Of a stretch of 64,000 nucleotides of DNA, positions 54,758-64,000 are shown piece by piece (positions within the stretch are counted from its first letter, which is position 1; every line of letters begins with the position of its first letter). The stretch covers positions 1 to 64,000 of the forward strand of contig CAYLYM010000003.1 of the NCBI GenBank assembly GCA_964387645.1, given 5' to 3'. Made by a program: the position numbers and the translations under genes. The notes under the pieces were generated by a model. The model saw nothing but the letters and a program-made list of their open reading frames with translations, did not search any database and had not been told where the DNA came from. This DNA is from CAYLYM01 sp964387645. Lineage in GTDB: Bacteria > Calditrichota > Calditrichia > RBG-13-44-9.

Positions 54758-55300
54758 AAAAGCCTTTCTATAAATGGGTTTCGGCGAAATTAAATATTAC
54801 AAAATCAGATTATTAATCGTTCAAATAACTGTCGTTTTTTAAATATTAATAAGGTTGCTATATTAAAAAGTTTCCGGATACATGGATTAAGGATTAAGAG
54901 TGTTATGGTAATAAAATAAATAAAAATCGAAAATTAAATTTAATACAAATGATAAAATTTTACATCATGAAATGCTAATATTACGAATAAGAAATTTTAA
55001 GCGATATGAAATTTTATTAAAAGTATTACCTGAAAAAATTAAATTAATTTTTATTTCGGCCCAAAAATCAAATACAACACTAATGATAAACAGGGTTATG
55101 GTAAAGTGGACAGCAAATAAATGAAGAGATTTATAAAGCCCCATGATGATTAGCCCCGAAAAGGATTTCTGTTGAAAATTTTTTTGAATATATGATAAAT
55201 ATTTTCAGATTATTTTGATTTAGATTCGCATTAAATGTCTTTGCTTGCTATAAACTAATGGACAATTAAAATGATGATTAAGAAAATCTAAAGATTTTAT
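54758..55300. other. AT-rich divergent region between two pseudogenes
   Basis: About 540 bases with no gene recognised and strong AT bias. It separates the dead epimerase (minus) from the dead oxidoreductase (plus). No repeat or hairpin of note. Confidence 0.45.
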
Positions 55301-55321
55301 TTGGTAAAAAGAAGTTTTCGT

Positions 55322-56327
55322 ATGAGGCAAATGAAAGCAGTTGTTTTAGAAGAACCCAGGGGAATAGAAAGGCTTAAACTTAAAAAAGCCGCTATTCCTG
55401 ATGCTGGAAAAGGAGACGTCTTAGTCCAATTGAAAGCTTCAGCATTAAATCATCAGGATATATGGATTGTTCATGGGTTGTATGCCAGAATTGTATTGCC
55501 CATAATTTTAGGATCAGATAGTGCCGGTGTAATCCATAAAGTAGGCGAGGGTGTTTCCCCTGAATGGCTAAACAAAAAAGTGGTTATCAATCCCGGTTTA
55601 GATTGGGGAATTGATCCTATATCTCAACATTCCAGTTTCCGGATTTTGGGAATGCCGGATAATGGCACACAAGCTAAATATATTCGTATACCAGGGCGAA
55701 TATTGTGGAAAAAACCTTCTAATCCTACATGGGAAGAAGCCGCCGCGATACCACTTTGAGAATTAACAGGATATCGATCACTTTTTACTCAAAGCAGGCT
55801 AAAAGCCAGGGAAACAGTTCTAATAACTGACATTGGGGTGGTGTGGCAACGCTAAGGATGAAAATGGCTCTTTCAGTCGTCATGACTTCTGGAAATGATG
55901 AAAAAATTAAAAAAGCGGTAGAAGAAGGGGCTTTTATGGAAGTCAATTATCGGGATACAAATTGGCCAGATAAATTAAAAAATTCTTTGCGAAGAAGAGA
56001 AATCGACTTGATCTTGGGCAGTAATGGTGGGCCGGGATTTGTTCATTTAACTAAATTAATCCGCCCGGGAGGTAGAATTATTTTTTTTGGTGCGACCAGA
56101 GGGAATCCTTCCGAAATCAACCTTCGTCAAATTTTCTGGAAACAAATTATCCCTCAAAGAACAACCATGGGAACAGCGAAAGATTTTTCTGAAATGATTC
56201 ACTATTTGAAGTACAACAGATCAGAACGGAGATTGATTCGACCTATAATTTGACTGATTTTCGCAAAGCTTATCAACGAATGTTGAATGCTGAACAATTT
56301 GAAAAAATTGTATTGAAGACTTCATAA
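55322..56327 (+). pseudogene. Decayed zinc-type alcohol dehydrogenase / quinone oxidoreductase
   Basis: First segment: MKAVVLEEPRGIERLKLKKA, ALNHQDIWIVHGLY, GSDSAGVIHKVGEG, up to WEEAAAIPL then TGA at 55757. The next codons (ELTGYRSLFTQSRLKARETV) keep the family sequence in the same frame; then a shift near 55835 where the GxGGVA nucleotide loop should be, a second open segment (MATLRMKMALSVVMTSGNDE ... IRPGGRIIFFGATRG) and a third shift near 56235 into DSTYNLTDFRKAYQRMLNAE, QFEKIVLKTS, ending at 56327. MDR superfamily; substrate unknown. Nonfunctional. Confidence 0.88.
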
Positions 56328-56619
56328 GAGAAAAATGGATAAAACCGAAAACAATTTTGTCCATCACTAAAATATATTTCCGGCATTTTATTAAAAAACT
56401 TATACCGTCATAATGAATTCATTTTAAATTGGAATTTCATTCGTCACCTATTTTTAATCTATGAACATAATAACCATATTTCTGTTCTTTTCATCGAAGT
56501 GAAGAAACTGGTTATTCCCTTATTATTAAATAACTTATTAAGCAAACAAACTAGCTTCGGAATGTATTATTATAACTAACTTCTCTTTAATAAGATTGAA
56601 TGTGGGGCATATTTTAACT
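56328..56619. other. Intergenic stretch
   Basis: No gene or clear structure between the dead oxidoreductase and the anti-sigma gene, which converge here. Confidence 0.4.
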
Positions 56620-56853
56620 TCACTTTTTCAAATTTAAGCGTGTTAAAAGTTTTTCTTTGACATCCTCTGGTACAGGCTGGTTTTCATATTGTTGCCGATA
56701 AAGTTGAACTGTCATTTTTATTGTTTCGATATAATGATGGCATTCGGGACATTCAATAACGTGTTTCATAAGTTCTTTGCACATAGGATGGTCTAAATCC
56801 TGCCCCAAATAGCAGCAAAGTTCCTTTATGATTCTTTTATTATGAGGCTTCAT
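56620..56853 (-). CDS. Small zinc-finger anti-sigma-like protein
   Basis: 77 residues. The zinc-binding HVIECPEC (HxxxCxxC) at about residues 30-37 marks the ZAS/zf-HC2 anti-sigma domain; an upstream Cys pair (LCCYLGQDLDHPMC) may join. No membrane segment, so it would be a soluble, possibly redox-sensitive anti-sigma. Its ATG overlaps the sigma stop (TGATG), so the two are translationally coupled at near-equal amounts. Confidence 0.88.
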   Translation of the reverse strand: MKPHNKRIIKELCCYLGQDLDHPMCKELMKHVIECPECHHYIETIKMTVQLYRQQYENQPVPEDVKEKLLTRLNLKK

Positions 56854-57449
56854 CAGTCCAGAGCCTCCTTACTAAATTCTTCCATATAATGTGCTAATTT
56901 TTCTCTCAGGAAGATTCGAGCTCGTTTCAAACGAATTTTCACATTGGACTCAGTAATATTTAAAATATGGCTTGTTTCTTTTATAGATAAATTCTCTAAA
57001 TCTCTTAAGACAAAAACCGATCGGTAAATTTCAGGTAGCTCATTCACGGCTTCATCAAGATGTTTACGAAATTCATCAGAGAGCATATCTTTCAAAGGTA
57101 AATCCTGCCATTCGTGGATAGTCATTTTATTCGGATTGTCAAAGTTTTTTTCCATATCGCTATCTGTTAAAACAGTCCGTTTATCCTTTCTTAATTTCAT
57201 CAATGCAAAGTTCGTTGCAATTCTATAAAGCCAGGTGAAGAAATTTGATCGCCCATCAAATGTGTGTATCTTATTATAAGCTGCGACAAAGGTTTCTTGT
57301 AAAACATCTGCCGCATCGTCACTGTTCTTTAAAATCCTCAACCCTAAATTATAAATGCGCTCACTGTATAAATTTACCAACTGCCCAAATGCTTCTTTGT
57401 CTCCCGCTTTCGCCTTTAAAACCAGATTCCTGACTTCTTTGTTATCCAT
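56853..57449 (-). CDS. ECF-type RNA polymerase sigma factor with adjacent anti-sigma
   Basis: 198 residues. Region 2 reads AFGQLVNLYSERIYNLGLRI, DDAADVLQETFVAAYNKIHT and FFTWLYRIATNFALMKLRKD; region 4 reads LPEIYRSVFVLRDLENLSIK and ETSHILNITESNVKIRLKRA. The promoter it recognises cannot be read. It is the partner of the coupled zinc-finger protein, so activity is probably released by a redox or metal signal. ATG at 57449. Confidence 0.95.
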   Translation of the reverse strand: MDNKEVRNLVLKAKAGDKEAFGQLVNLYSERIYNLGLRILKNSDDAADVLQETFVAAYNKIHTFDGRSNFFTWLYRIATNFALMKLRKDKRTVLTDSDMEKNFDNPNKMTIHEWQDLPLKDMLSDEFRKHLDEAVNELPEIYRSVFVLRDLENLSIKETSHILNITESNVKIRLKRARIFLREKLAHYMEEFSKEALD

Positions 57450-57598
57450 TATTTACTTATGTAATCAATTAGATTTGTGAAAAATTTAAAAGTTACAAAG
57501 CTTATTTTAAGCAAAAATTTTCATCGACAGAATTATTGAAAATTAATGTCACAAATATAATAAATCGAAAGAAATATTCGAAATCTCAAAAATAATAA

Positions 57599-58894
57599 TT
57601 ATTTCGAGAGTTTGGCTTCCCCAACTTTAACCAGAGAATAGCGGAAGATGACTGGTCCTATAATTTGATTAATAACAATAGCAGCGACGATTAATGTAGC
57701 GATGCTTGTTCCGATTTTGCCGGGTAAGTTTTGTTTTACGATTACACTAAGACCGAGCGACAATCCAGCCTGTCCAATAAATCCCATCCACCCATAATGT
57801 GATATATTACGTGTGGCTTTTGTTAATTTCCCACCAACATAAGTGCCGATAAATGTGGTTAGCATACGCATGCCCACGATGAGCAAAGCCAGCGACCAGT
57901 TAGCAAGAAAAATAGGGAAATTTAAGGAAGCACCGGCGATGGCAAAGAAGATGACATAAATGGGCAAAGATCCTTCTTCAATCGCTTCGATTAATTTTGT
58001 TCCTTTATCGCTGAAATTTTGCACAAAAAAACCAGCCACCATGAATAAAAGAATAACTTCCAGATGAAGCATTGTAGATATTTCAATGCCCAGGATAATA
58101 AAACCCAGTAAAAATAAAACAGTATGTGTACGAATGTATTTTAAATATAGCAAAATGAAACTACCGGACACTATTCCCATAAATATGGAGAGTATCAGCT
58201 CTTTTAAAATATCGAATACATAAGCAAGATTGAAAGAAGCTTCTGCTACTATTAAAGGTTGAGCGATAGAAAGGGCTAATGAAAATACGAGTACTACGAT
58301 AATATCTTTAAAAACCGTAACACCGAGGATGAAATCGGTAAACGGTCCTTTAGCTCTGGTTTCCGTAATGACTGCAATAGTTGTCGCAGGAGATGTTGCA
58401 ATAGAAAGAGCACTTAGGATAATGCCAACACCCAGTACGGTACTGAGATCTGTTCCACTCAAAAATGGTACATTTTTTCTATAAATGAACATGAATAAAA
58501 TGAATCCCACTACAACAAAAATGATCTTCCAGAAGATGACGCTGCCAATTGTCCTGAATTGTTTTTTAATTTTCTTATACCGAAATTCTCCGCCCGCAGT
58601 TAGAGCAATAAGACTAAGAGCAATATTATCAATCAATTGCAGATTTTGCACTACAGAATGGGAAAGCAGGTTAATCAGATAGGGACCTGCGCAGATACCG
58701 GCAAGGATATACCCGGTAATCAAGGGAAGTTGCCATCTGGACAGAATTTTCCCAGTTAGATAAGCAATAATCAAAATAAAACCCAGAGCTATCATGCTTT
58801 CTGCCATAAGCTGGCTGGGGTCCTCGAAGTTCATCCTTCCCAGAAAGGTCATAAGAATTCCCAGAAAAATTGTTGTCGCCAGGAGTCGCCTCAC
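57599..58894 (-). CDS. Cation/proton antiporter, CPA2-like (second of a pair)
   Basis: 431 residues, about 13 membrane segments. Antiporter-like features: LITGYILAGICAGPYLINLL, LALSLIALTAGGEFRYKKIK, ALSIATSPATTIAVITETRA and a C-terminal TKATRNISHYGWMGFIGQAG. The core is similar to sodium/potassium-proton exchangers, with no TrkA-N regulatory domain. The ATTIAVI segment lacks the usual Asp-Asp pair, so ion coupling is unclear. It overlaps the upstream antiporter gene by 4 bases and ends in KVGEAKLSK. Confidence 0.85.
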   Translation of the reverse strand: MRRLLATTIFLGILMTFLGRMNFEDPSQLMAESMIALGFILIIAYLTGKILSRWQLPLITGYILAGICAGPYLINLLSHSVVQNLQLIDNIALSLIALTAGGEFRYKKIKKQFRTIGSVIFWKIIFVVVGFILFMFIYRKNVPFLSGTDLSTVLGVGIILSALSIATSPATTIAVITETRAKGPFTDFILGVTVFKDIIVVLVFSLALSIAQPLIVAEASFNLAYVFDILKELILSIFMGIVSGSFILLYLKYIRTHTVLFLLGFIILGIEISTMLHLEVILLFMVAGFFVQNFSDKGTKLIEAIEEGSLPIYVIFFAIAGASLNFPIFLANWSLALLIVGMRMLTTFIGTYVGGKLTKATRNISHYGWMGFIGQAGLSLGLSVIVKQNLPGKIGTSIATLIVAAIVINQIIGPVIFRYSLVKVGEAKLSK

Positions 58895-60090
58895 TGAATC
58901 TCTCCCTGTCTTTTCAGGATTTTGACTGCATGAATGGCCGTGAATTCATCGAAAAGAAAGACGCCAAAGATTGTAGCGCTCATGAGAAAATCACCAGTCG
59001 AACCGCCGAAGAATAATTGAAAGTTAAAAGCAATAGCCAGCGAGGTGCCCCCAAACGAGAGAAGCGCTTTGCCTATATCGGTAGGAACTGAAAAGGCACA
59101 ATCTATTTTTTTGGCGCTCAACCAACCACCAGCATACTTTCCTAAAAAACGCCCGATGATAAAAATGATGATGAGTAAAATTTCAGTCAAAAATTGGTAA
59201 TTCCAAAGGGAACCAGCGAAAACGAGTAGGAGAAGATAGATGGGTTTTTCTGCCATGAGTATCACTCGAATCACTTTTTCTGATTCTCTGCGAAACTGCG
59301 CCAATGTCATACCCACAATCATGTTAAGAAAAATTGGAGAAAGTTTGAGATAAAAACCAATTCCGCTGGTGAAAATTACCAGGCCTAATACCAGTAAAAA
59401 AATTTCTTGCTGATTGAACCTTACCTGAAGTAAATACCGGAACAAAAAACCCAGGCTTATACTTAAAACCAAAGATAGGAGAATCCATTGCCAAACACCA
59501 TTGACTATTCCATTTTTATATGGATGAAAAATTGCCATGGCTATACCAATGATCGTAATTCCCCAGACATCATCGATACTGGAAATGAATTGCAAAAAGT
59601 GGGTTAAACGGCCTTTAGCTTTATGTTCAATAATGATACGTGCCAGAGTTAACGGAGCAGTGATTGAACCGATGGCTGCCAAAACAATGGCTGCTTCCAA
59701 CCGGTTAGTGAAATTTGCCGGAGATAAATACCATAGTGCTCCAAAAAGAATAAGAAAAATAATGAAAAAACTGATCAGACTTTGTAATGAAGTAAATAAG
59801 AAGTAATTTACCGGAAAACGACGAATATTTCTCCAGCGAAATTGAATCCCCAATAACAACCCGACCCAACCAAGAGCCAGACTTATGAGAGGTTTAAGAC
59901 TATTGATAATTTCAGGTGAAAGAAAATTAAAAATACGAGGTCCTAATAAAACTCCAAATAGAATATACGGTATGCCACTAATGATAATACCAGAAAAAAG
60001 TGATTTTCTTAACACAGTGTTTCTATCATAAAATCGAGTACCTATGAAAACAACAAGCAGGATAAGAATTAAGCCTAAAAAAGGGGTCAT
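58891..60090 (-). CDS. Cation/proton antiporter, CPA2-like (first of a pair)
   Basis: 399 residues, about 12 membrane segments. ILFGVLLGPRIFNFLSPEII and LGWVGLLLGIQFRWRNIRRF, then IGSITAPLTLARIIIEHKAK and ISSIDDVWGITIIGIAMAIF; the SIDDVWG motif contains the adjacent acidic pair typical of the ion-binding site. No cytosolic nucleotide-binding tail. Coupled to the next antiporter gene by a 4-base overlap (TTGA/ATGA-type), so both should be made together, perhaps as a heterodimer. ATG at 60090. Confidence 0.87.
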   Translation of the reverse strand: MTPFLGLILILLVVFIGTRFYDRNTVLRKSLFSGIIISGIPYILFGVLLGPRIFNFLSPEIINSLKPLISLALGWVGLLLGIQFRWRNIRRFPVNYFLFTSLQSLISFFIIFLILFGALWYLSPANFTNRLEAAIVLAAIGSITAPLTLARIIIEHKAKGRLTHFLQFISSIDDVWGITIIGIAMAIFHPYKNGIVNGVWQWILLSLVLSISLGFLFRYLLQVRFNQQEIFLLVLGLVIFTSGIGFYLKLSPIFLNMIVGMTLAQFRRESEKVIRVILMAEKPIYLLLLVFAGSLWNYQFLTEILLIIIFIIGRFLGKYAGGWLSAKKIDCAFSVPTDIGKALLSFGGTSLAIAFNFQLFFGGSTGDFLMSATIFGVFLFDEFTAIHAVKILKRQGEIQ

Positions 60091-60354
60091 CTATGCAAAC
60101 TTAAAATTTTTCTTTTCGTTAATTTTTTAAAATAAATAATAACCTAAATTTAAACTTTTCTCTTCATTAATCCCTACAGGATAGTACAGGGATGATTTTC
60201 ATAAATGCTTATATAAAATGTTAAGATCAATCTTTAATTGCAAGCATTTTCTATAAGTTAAATTATCGATACGAATTCTTTAAGAGATTCCATTGGAACT
60301 CTTGCTTGACTTTTATTAAAATCCTATATTTCCAGAAACAATTCAGGTGATTCA

Positions 60355-63300
60355 ATGGGTAGAATAGAACTTCATTACGAGGCAAGTATTCAAAGATTAT
60401 CAGATAGGTTTATTGCCGATCATGATTTTGTTCACAATGCATTTAAAACTATCTACATAGTTCGTGATGGACGGCGCGCCGAAGCGTTGAGGAGCAAATA
60501 TTTTCTTCAAAAATCCTTCGAAATTGCTACACATGTTCCATTCATATCAGAGAGGCAATTCTTTCGGAGTTTGATTACAAGTCTGAACATTCCAGCTATT
60601 ACTCTTGATTATTCTGACAAAATGATTTTGCTGCAGGAAGCTATTCAGAAAATAAGACCACAACTTAGTTTTTTCAAATTTCCCGGTCGTCAATTCCCTG
60701 AAAATATTTTGCATTCTGTTTTAATTTTCTTTGATAAATTTCGTCTCGACCGATTCGATGATACGCTTTTTCATGATACACAACCTCAGTTAAATTTGAG
60801 TTCTTCGGATAGATTAAAATCAGATTTGTCGGTGTTATTTAAAACTTACTGCCAATTGTTAGGTCCTGGCGTTTTAGATGAGGCCGAAACTTTAAAAATA
60901 TTACTGACAAGAATTTCTCGAAAATTATTGGAAGAACATTGGCCAGACATTAAAAATATTGTTTGGGAGGATGTTTCGCATTTTGAAAGCGGACATCTCC
61001 AACTAATCCAGCTTTTTAAAGATCAGGGACTGGATATTTTTCTCCTCTTACCTTACGCTCGAAATAGAGAAATATTTGGCCATAAATATAAATTATTTTC
61101 GACTCTAAAACGGATATCAAATCGAGTCCATTGTTATCAGAAGTATGACAAACTTAGTGAAACCCTTTTTCAATTCAATAAGAAACGAATTTCATTTGAA
61201 AATAAAGTGTCTATTTTTCAATCCCTGGATCGGTTAAATGAAATTGAATCACTTGCTCAGTCAATAAAGAAACGTGTCCTGGATGAAAAAATTCGTTTTA
61301 GTGAGGTTGGTGTGACCAGTCCAAACCTTTCCCGCTACCTGAATCTACTTCAAACAACTTTTCGAAAATATCATATACCATTTTCCATTTTTACGGCAAA
61401 TCCATTGAATTATTCGCCAGTGATTCAGCATATCCAACTGCTTTTCAGATTGATTTTAGAAGACTTTTCCAGAGACATTTTACAAAATATTCTTCAATCG
61501 CCCTTTTTCGCTTATGGCAAAGAGTTAAAAAATGTTCCTTATAAAAACATTTTGGCTAATTTGCGAGTTGCCTCCGGTCAGGAAACACTCATAAAATTTC
61601 TAAAAAAAGCCCAGGCTTTTTATTCCGAGGCGGAAGAAGAAATATCTAAAAACATCCAACAGATGGAATATTACAAAAAAATTATTAAGGTTATTGAAAA
61701 TCTTTCAGATGAATTAAGTTTCTTTAAACATCCCAGAACAACAGGCGAAATTTTCAAATATTTTGTGGAGCTTATAAATCGTCATCGAATAGTTCATCAC
61801 ATTTTAAAAGATGAAAATGGTAAAACCACAACTATTGCGGAAGAAAATATCACTGCCTTGCAAACTTTGCTTCAACAATTAAGTAAGTGGCATGTACTCA
61901 ATCAGTTAGCAGGAAACGATAGAAAATACACTTTAGAGGAGTTCTGGGAAATTTTCTGTTTGATTGTGAAAACGCAAAGCTATCATTTAAAACGACAGAG
62001 GAATTTTGGCGTACAGATTCTACTCCTCAATGATATTTACCTGCATGAATTCAAGTATCTTTATGTGCTGGGTATGGAAGATGGCGTCTTTCCATCAACA
62101 AGCCCCCTAGTTTTTGCCCAACCAGAATTTTTACCCAATTCTTTACGTACATATCTTGACAGTGATCAATTGAACAGGGAACGAGAACTTTTTCTACAAA
62201 TTCTGTATTCCCCATCTCAGGAAATTCGGTTTTCTTATCCATTTTACCATCAAGACAGGCCAATTTTACCTTCAATCTTCTTAAGAGAGTTGGAAAGAAT
62301 TTCTGAGAATAATCTCTTTGAGCAAAGAAAACAGTCATTGCTAAATATGGATTCTATTTTAGCAAAAGTTAACAGTGTACCAGTCAATTCCGATGGTGTA
62401 CAAGATCTTTGGAAAAAGTTGCCAAAAGAAGTTCGAAATAGGCTAACACCAGATAAAATACGACTCTACTCTCACCGAAAAAAGGCGGCTAAAAAACGTG
62501 TTGACCATCAGGATTCTTCTTCTTGGAATGGAATTTTAACAGAAGATCCGCTGTGTAAAGCATGGTTGAATAACAAATATTCCAAGAGTAGTTTTTCTGC
62601 CACACAGTTGGAAGATTTTGCTTTCTGTCCATTATTTTACTTTTTTAAACGAATTCTAAATATGGAACCAACAGAAATTGCCGAAGAATTTTTAACTCCA
62701 TTAGATCGTGGTCTAATGGTTCATCAAACTCTGTTTCGATTTTATAAAGAAAATGTCCCTCAGGAACGCTGCCAGAAAATATTATTAGATATTGCTAATA
62801 ATGAATTCGAGAAGATCCCCATTCCTCGAAGTTTATTGTGGCAGATTGAACGAGAATTTTATCTGGGAAGCCCTGAACAAAAAGGATTGTTTGGTGCTTT
62901 TTGGGAGTATGAACAAGAAATATCGAAAGCCTATGCCACTCAACCTTCACATTTTGAATTTTCCTTTGGCAATCCACGACAAAAAGAGCAAGACACGGAC
63001 CCTGCGTCTGTGGAACATCCCTTCCGTTGGCAAATAAATAGCAAAAATTACTTTTTAAAAGGTAAGATCGATCGGATAGAAATTTCCAACGAGGGGGCAC
63101 TATTGGTGGTTGATTACAAAACAGGGAACTTACCAACTATGAATGAAATGTGGGAAGGTCGGAAATTACAACTTCCTTTGTATCTCAAAGCAGCTTTCGA
63201 CTTTTTACGAGAAAAATATCGGCAAGATTTATTTATGGCCGGCGGATGTTTTTACTCCATTCGTAGTGTGCATCAAATCGAAAAAAAGATTGTTTTTTTA

Positions 63301-63576
63301 GATAAATATCAAAAAATCGCAGATGTGAAATTAAATAAAAATGCTCTATTCCCAAATGATAAGTACTCAAATGAGGATGCTCCTATTACTCTGGAAGATT
63401 TCGTAGAGCGATGTTTATCGTTTGCTGCTCGATACATCGATTCCATACGAGAGGGGAAATTTCCCCCTACTGATGACAAAAAGAATTGTCGGAATAGCCA
63501 GGGAGGGTTCTGTCCATACCTTCCTTTATGCCGGATTAATTTAAGACATTTTAACAGCGGCTTTTTTAAATTTTAA
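60355..63576 (+). CDS. AddB-like exonuclease/inactive helicase with PD-(D/E)XK nuclease domain
   Basis: 1073 residues. The N-terminal and middle parts have helicase-like stretches (VGVTSPNLSRYLNLLQTTFR, YLYVLGMEDGVFPSTSP) but the P-loop position reads TIYIVRDGRRAEALR, without GKS/T. The C-terminal nuclease has RGLMVHQTLFRFY (about 785), LKGKIDRIEI (about 903), LLVVDYKTGNLP (about 918) and LQLPLYLKA (about 938). Four Cys (FCPLFYF near 760; CRNSQGGFCPYLPLC near 1045) fit the AddB iron-sulphur staple. It would process DNA ends with AddA, which is not in the window. ATG has AGGTGA upstream. Confidence 0.88.
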   Translation: MGRIELHYEASIQRLSDRFIADHDFVHNAFKTIYIVRDGRRAEALRSKYFLQKSFEIATHVPFISERQFFRSLITSLNIPAITLDYSDKMILLQEAIQKIRPQLSFFKFPGRQFPENILHSVLIFFDKFRLDRFDDTLFHDTQPQLNLSSSDRLKSDLSVLFKTYCQLLGPGVLDEAETLKILLTRISRKLLEEHWPDIKNIVWEDVSHFESGHLQLIQLFKDQGLDIFLLLPYARNREIFGHKYKLFSTLKRISNRVHCYQKYDKLSETLFQFNKKRISFENKVSIFQSLDRLNEIESLAQSIKKRVLDEKIRFSEVGVTSPNLSRYLNLLQTTFRKYHIPFSIFTANPLNYSPVIQHIQLLFRLILEDFSRDILQNILQSPFFAYGKELKNVPYKNILANLRVASGQETLIKFLKKAQAFYSEAEEEISKNIQQMEYYKKIIKVIENLSDELSFFKHPRTTGEIFKYFVELINRHRIVHHILKDENGKTTTIAEENITALQTLLQQLSKWHVLNQLAGNDRKYTLEEFWEIFCLIVKTQSYHLKRQRNFGVQILLLNDIYLHEFKYLYVLGMEDGVFPSTSPLVFAQPEFLPNSLRTYLDSDQLNRERELFLQILYSPSQEIRFSYPFYHQDRPILPSIFLRELERISENNLFEQRKQSLLNMDSILAKVNSVPVNSDGVQDLWKKLPKEVRNRLTPDKIRLYSHRKKAAKKRVDHQDSSSWNGILTEDPLCKAWLNNKYSKSSFSATQLEDFAFCPLFYFFKRILNMEPTEIAEEFLTPLDRGLMVHQTLFRFYKENVPQERCQKILLDIANNEFEKIPIPRSLLWQIEREFYLGSPEQKGLFGAFWEYEQEISKAYATQPSHFEFSFGNPRQKEQDTDPASVEHPFRWQINSKNYFLKGKIDRIEISNEGALLVVDYKTGNLPTMNEMWEGRKLQLPLYLKAAFDFLREKYRQDLFMAGGCFYSIRSVHQIEKKIVFLDKYQKIADVKLNKNALFPNDKYSNEDAPITLEDFVERCLSFAARYIDSIREGKFPPTDDKKNCRNSQGGFCPYLPLCRINLRHFNSGFFKF

Positions 63577-63591
63577 TATCCTGCTTTATTA

Positions 63592-63616
63592 CTTTCCCTT
63601 TAAGGAAAGATTTTTT
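63592..63616 (+). terminator. Rho-independent terminator after the addB-like gene
   Basis: CTTTCC (63592-63597) pairs with GGAAAG (63604-63609) around CTTTAA, then ATTTTTT. A short 6-bp stem, but the T-run and place 16 bases after the stop support it. Confidence 0.7.
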
Positions 63617-63744
63617 ACTTCAGTATTTTCAAGTTGCCATCCAATTTTATAAAGAAAGAGTATAAAAAAACATTGAATTAGCCTGATAAATATTCTAAAA
63701 TTTTAAAATGTTCAAAATAAATAGTCATGAGGAGATTTTTTGAA

Positions 63745-64000
63745 ATGAAAAAGCGATTTTATCCAGATCATCCCATACATAAAGAATTGCAAAAACGGAT
63801 TTTGATTTTGGATGGGGCAATGGGGACCATGATTCAGCAGTATAGGCTGAGTGAGTCTCAATTCCGTGGTGACCAATTTAAGGACCATCCTGTGGATTTA
63901 AAGGGCAACAATGATATTCTCTCAATTACTCAGCCCCATATTATTGAGGAAATACACCGCGCTTATTTGGAAGCAGGCGCAGACATTATTGAAACAAACA
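63745..64000 (+). CDS. metH: Cobalamin-dependent methionine synthase, N-terminal part
   Basis: The frame opens at ATG 63745 and runs off the window end after 85 codons. It reads LQKRILILDGAMGTMIQQYR, then GNNDILSITQPHIIEEIHRA and YLEAGADIIETN: the homocysteine-binding domain start of MetH. The DGAMGT motif and NNDILxxTxPxxI stretch are diagnostic. GAGGAG lies about 12 bases upstream. No cobalamin riboswitch was found in the 168 bases before it. MetH and NrdJ both need B12. Confidence 0.95.
   Translation, partial: MKKRFYPDHPIHKELQKRILILDGAMGTMIQQYRLSESQFRGDQFKDHPVDLKGNNDILSITQPHIIEEIHRAYLEAGADIIETN

Overview
The window is a 64 kb AT-rich, gene-dense bacterial segment from a Gram-negative, uncultured-type organism, almost certainly a metagenome-assembled genome. 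Pointers to the FCB superphylum (Calditrichota/KSB1-like; inference) are a C-terminal type IX secretion sorting-like domain (NQNFPNPFN... at about 12.9 kb), a Tat-signal GH109-type oxidoreductase, ThuA and protein-O-mannosyltransferase-like (DUF2723) sequences, a complete Tol-Pal cluster and a B12-dependent ribonucleotide reductase. A 100-N gap flanked by an identical 55-base sequence shows the contig was scaffolded from a short-read (k=55-like) assembly.

Layout. 0-14 kb: a sugar/glycan region with galT (5'-truncated), a GHMP sugar kinase that looks like plant L-arabinokinase rather than galactokinase, a lipoprotein, a sialidase, a GH109-like enzyme, purU, an ADP-ribosylglycohydrolase and a ThuA protein. 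The second half of this region is a graveyard: a VCBS/FG-GAP remnant, a frameshifted nucleoside hydrolase, a beheaded metallophosphoesterase with sorting domain, and the C-terminal remnant of a DUF2723 protein. 14-27 kb: ZIP metal transporter, secreted HExxH peptidase-like protein, IS5-type remnant, DUF364 protein, rhomboid protease, PhzF (premature TGA), YIP1 protein, cytochrome c remnant, OPT transporter, and an ECF sigma factor in an operon with a toast-rack-like secreted protein. 27-36 kb: nrdJ, DUF2520 protein, an unknown 424-residue protein, a DUF47-Pit phosphate transport pair (pit frameshifted at an A7 run), CYTH protein. 36-46 kb: housekeeping genes (wbqC-like, efp, TPR, rpsU-yqeY, cvpA-mutS2, kbl/bioF-like) and a queE-queD-queC operon for preQ0. 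46-54 kb: the tolQ-tolR-tolA-tolB-pal-cpoB cluster followed by small membrane/coiled-coil proteins. 53.7-56.3 kb: two more decayed catabolic genes (dipeptide epimerase, zinc-less alcohol dehydrogenase/quinone oxidoreductase). 56-64 kb: a second ECF sigma factor with its zinc-finger anti-sigma, two overlapping CPA-type cation/proton antiporters, an AddB-like PD-(D/E)XK nuclease, and the start of metH.

The main themes are: (i) glycan and galactose-type sugar use with an unexpected kinase; (ii) many disrupted accessory genes against intact housekeeping genes; (iii) a 29-30 nt palindromic element occurring at least three times, apparently serving as terminators in two places; (iv) two contrasting ECF sigma modules. 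No tRNA, rRNA, CRISPR array, prophage or intact insertion sequence was found. No clearly new defence or mobile system was recognised; the strongest leads are listed as findings.
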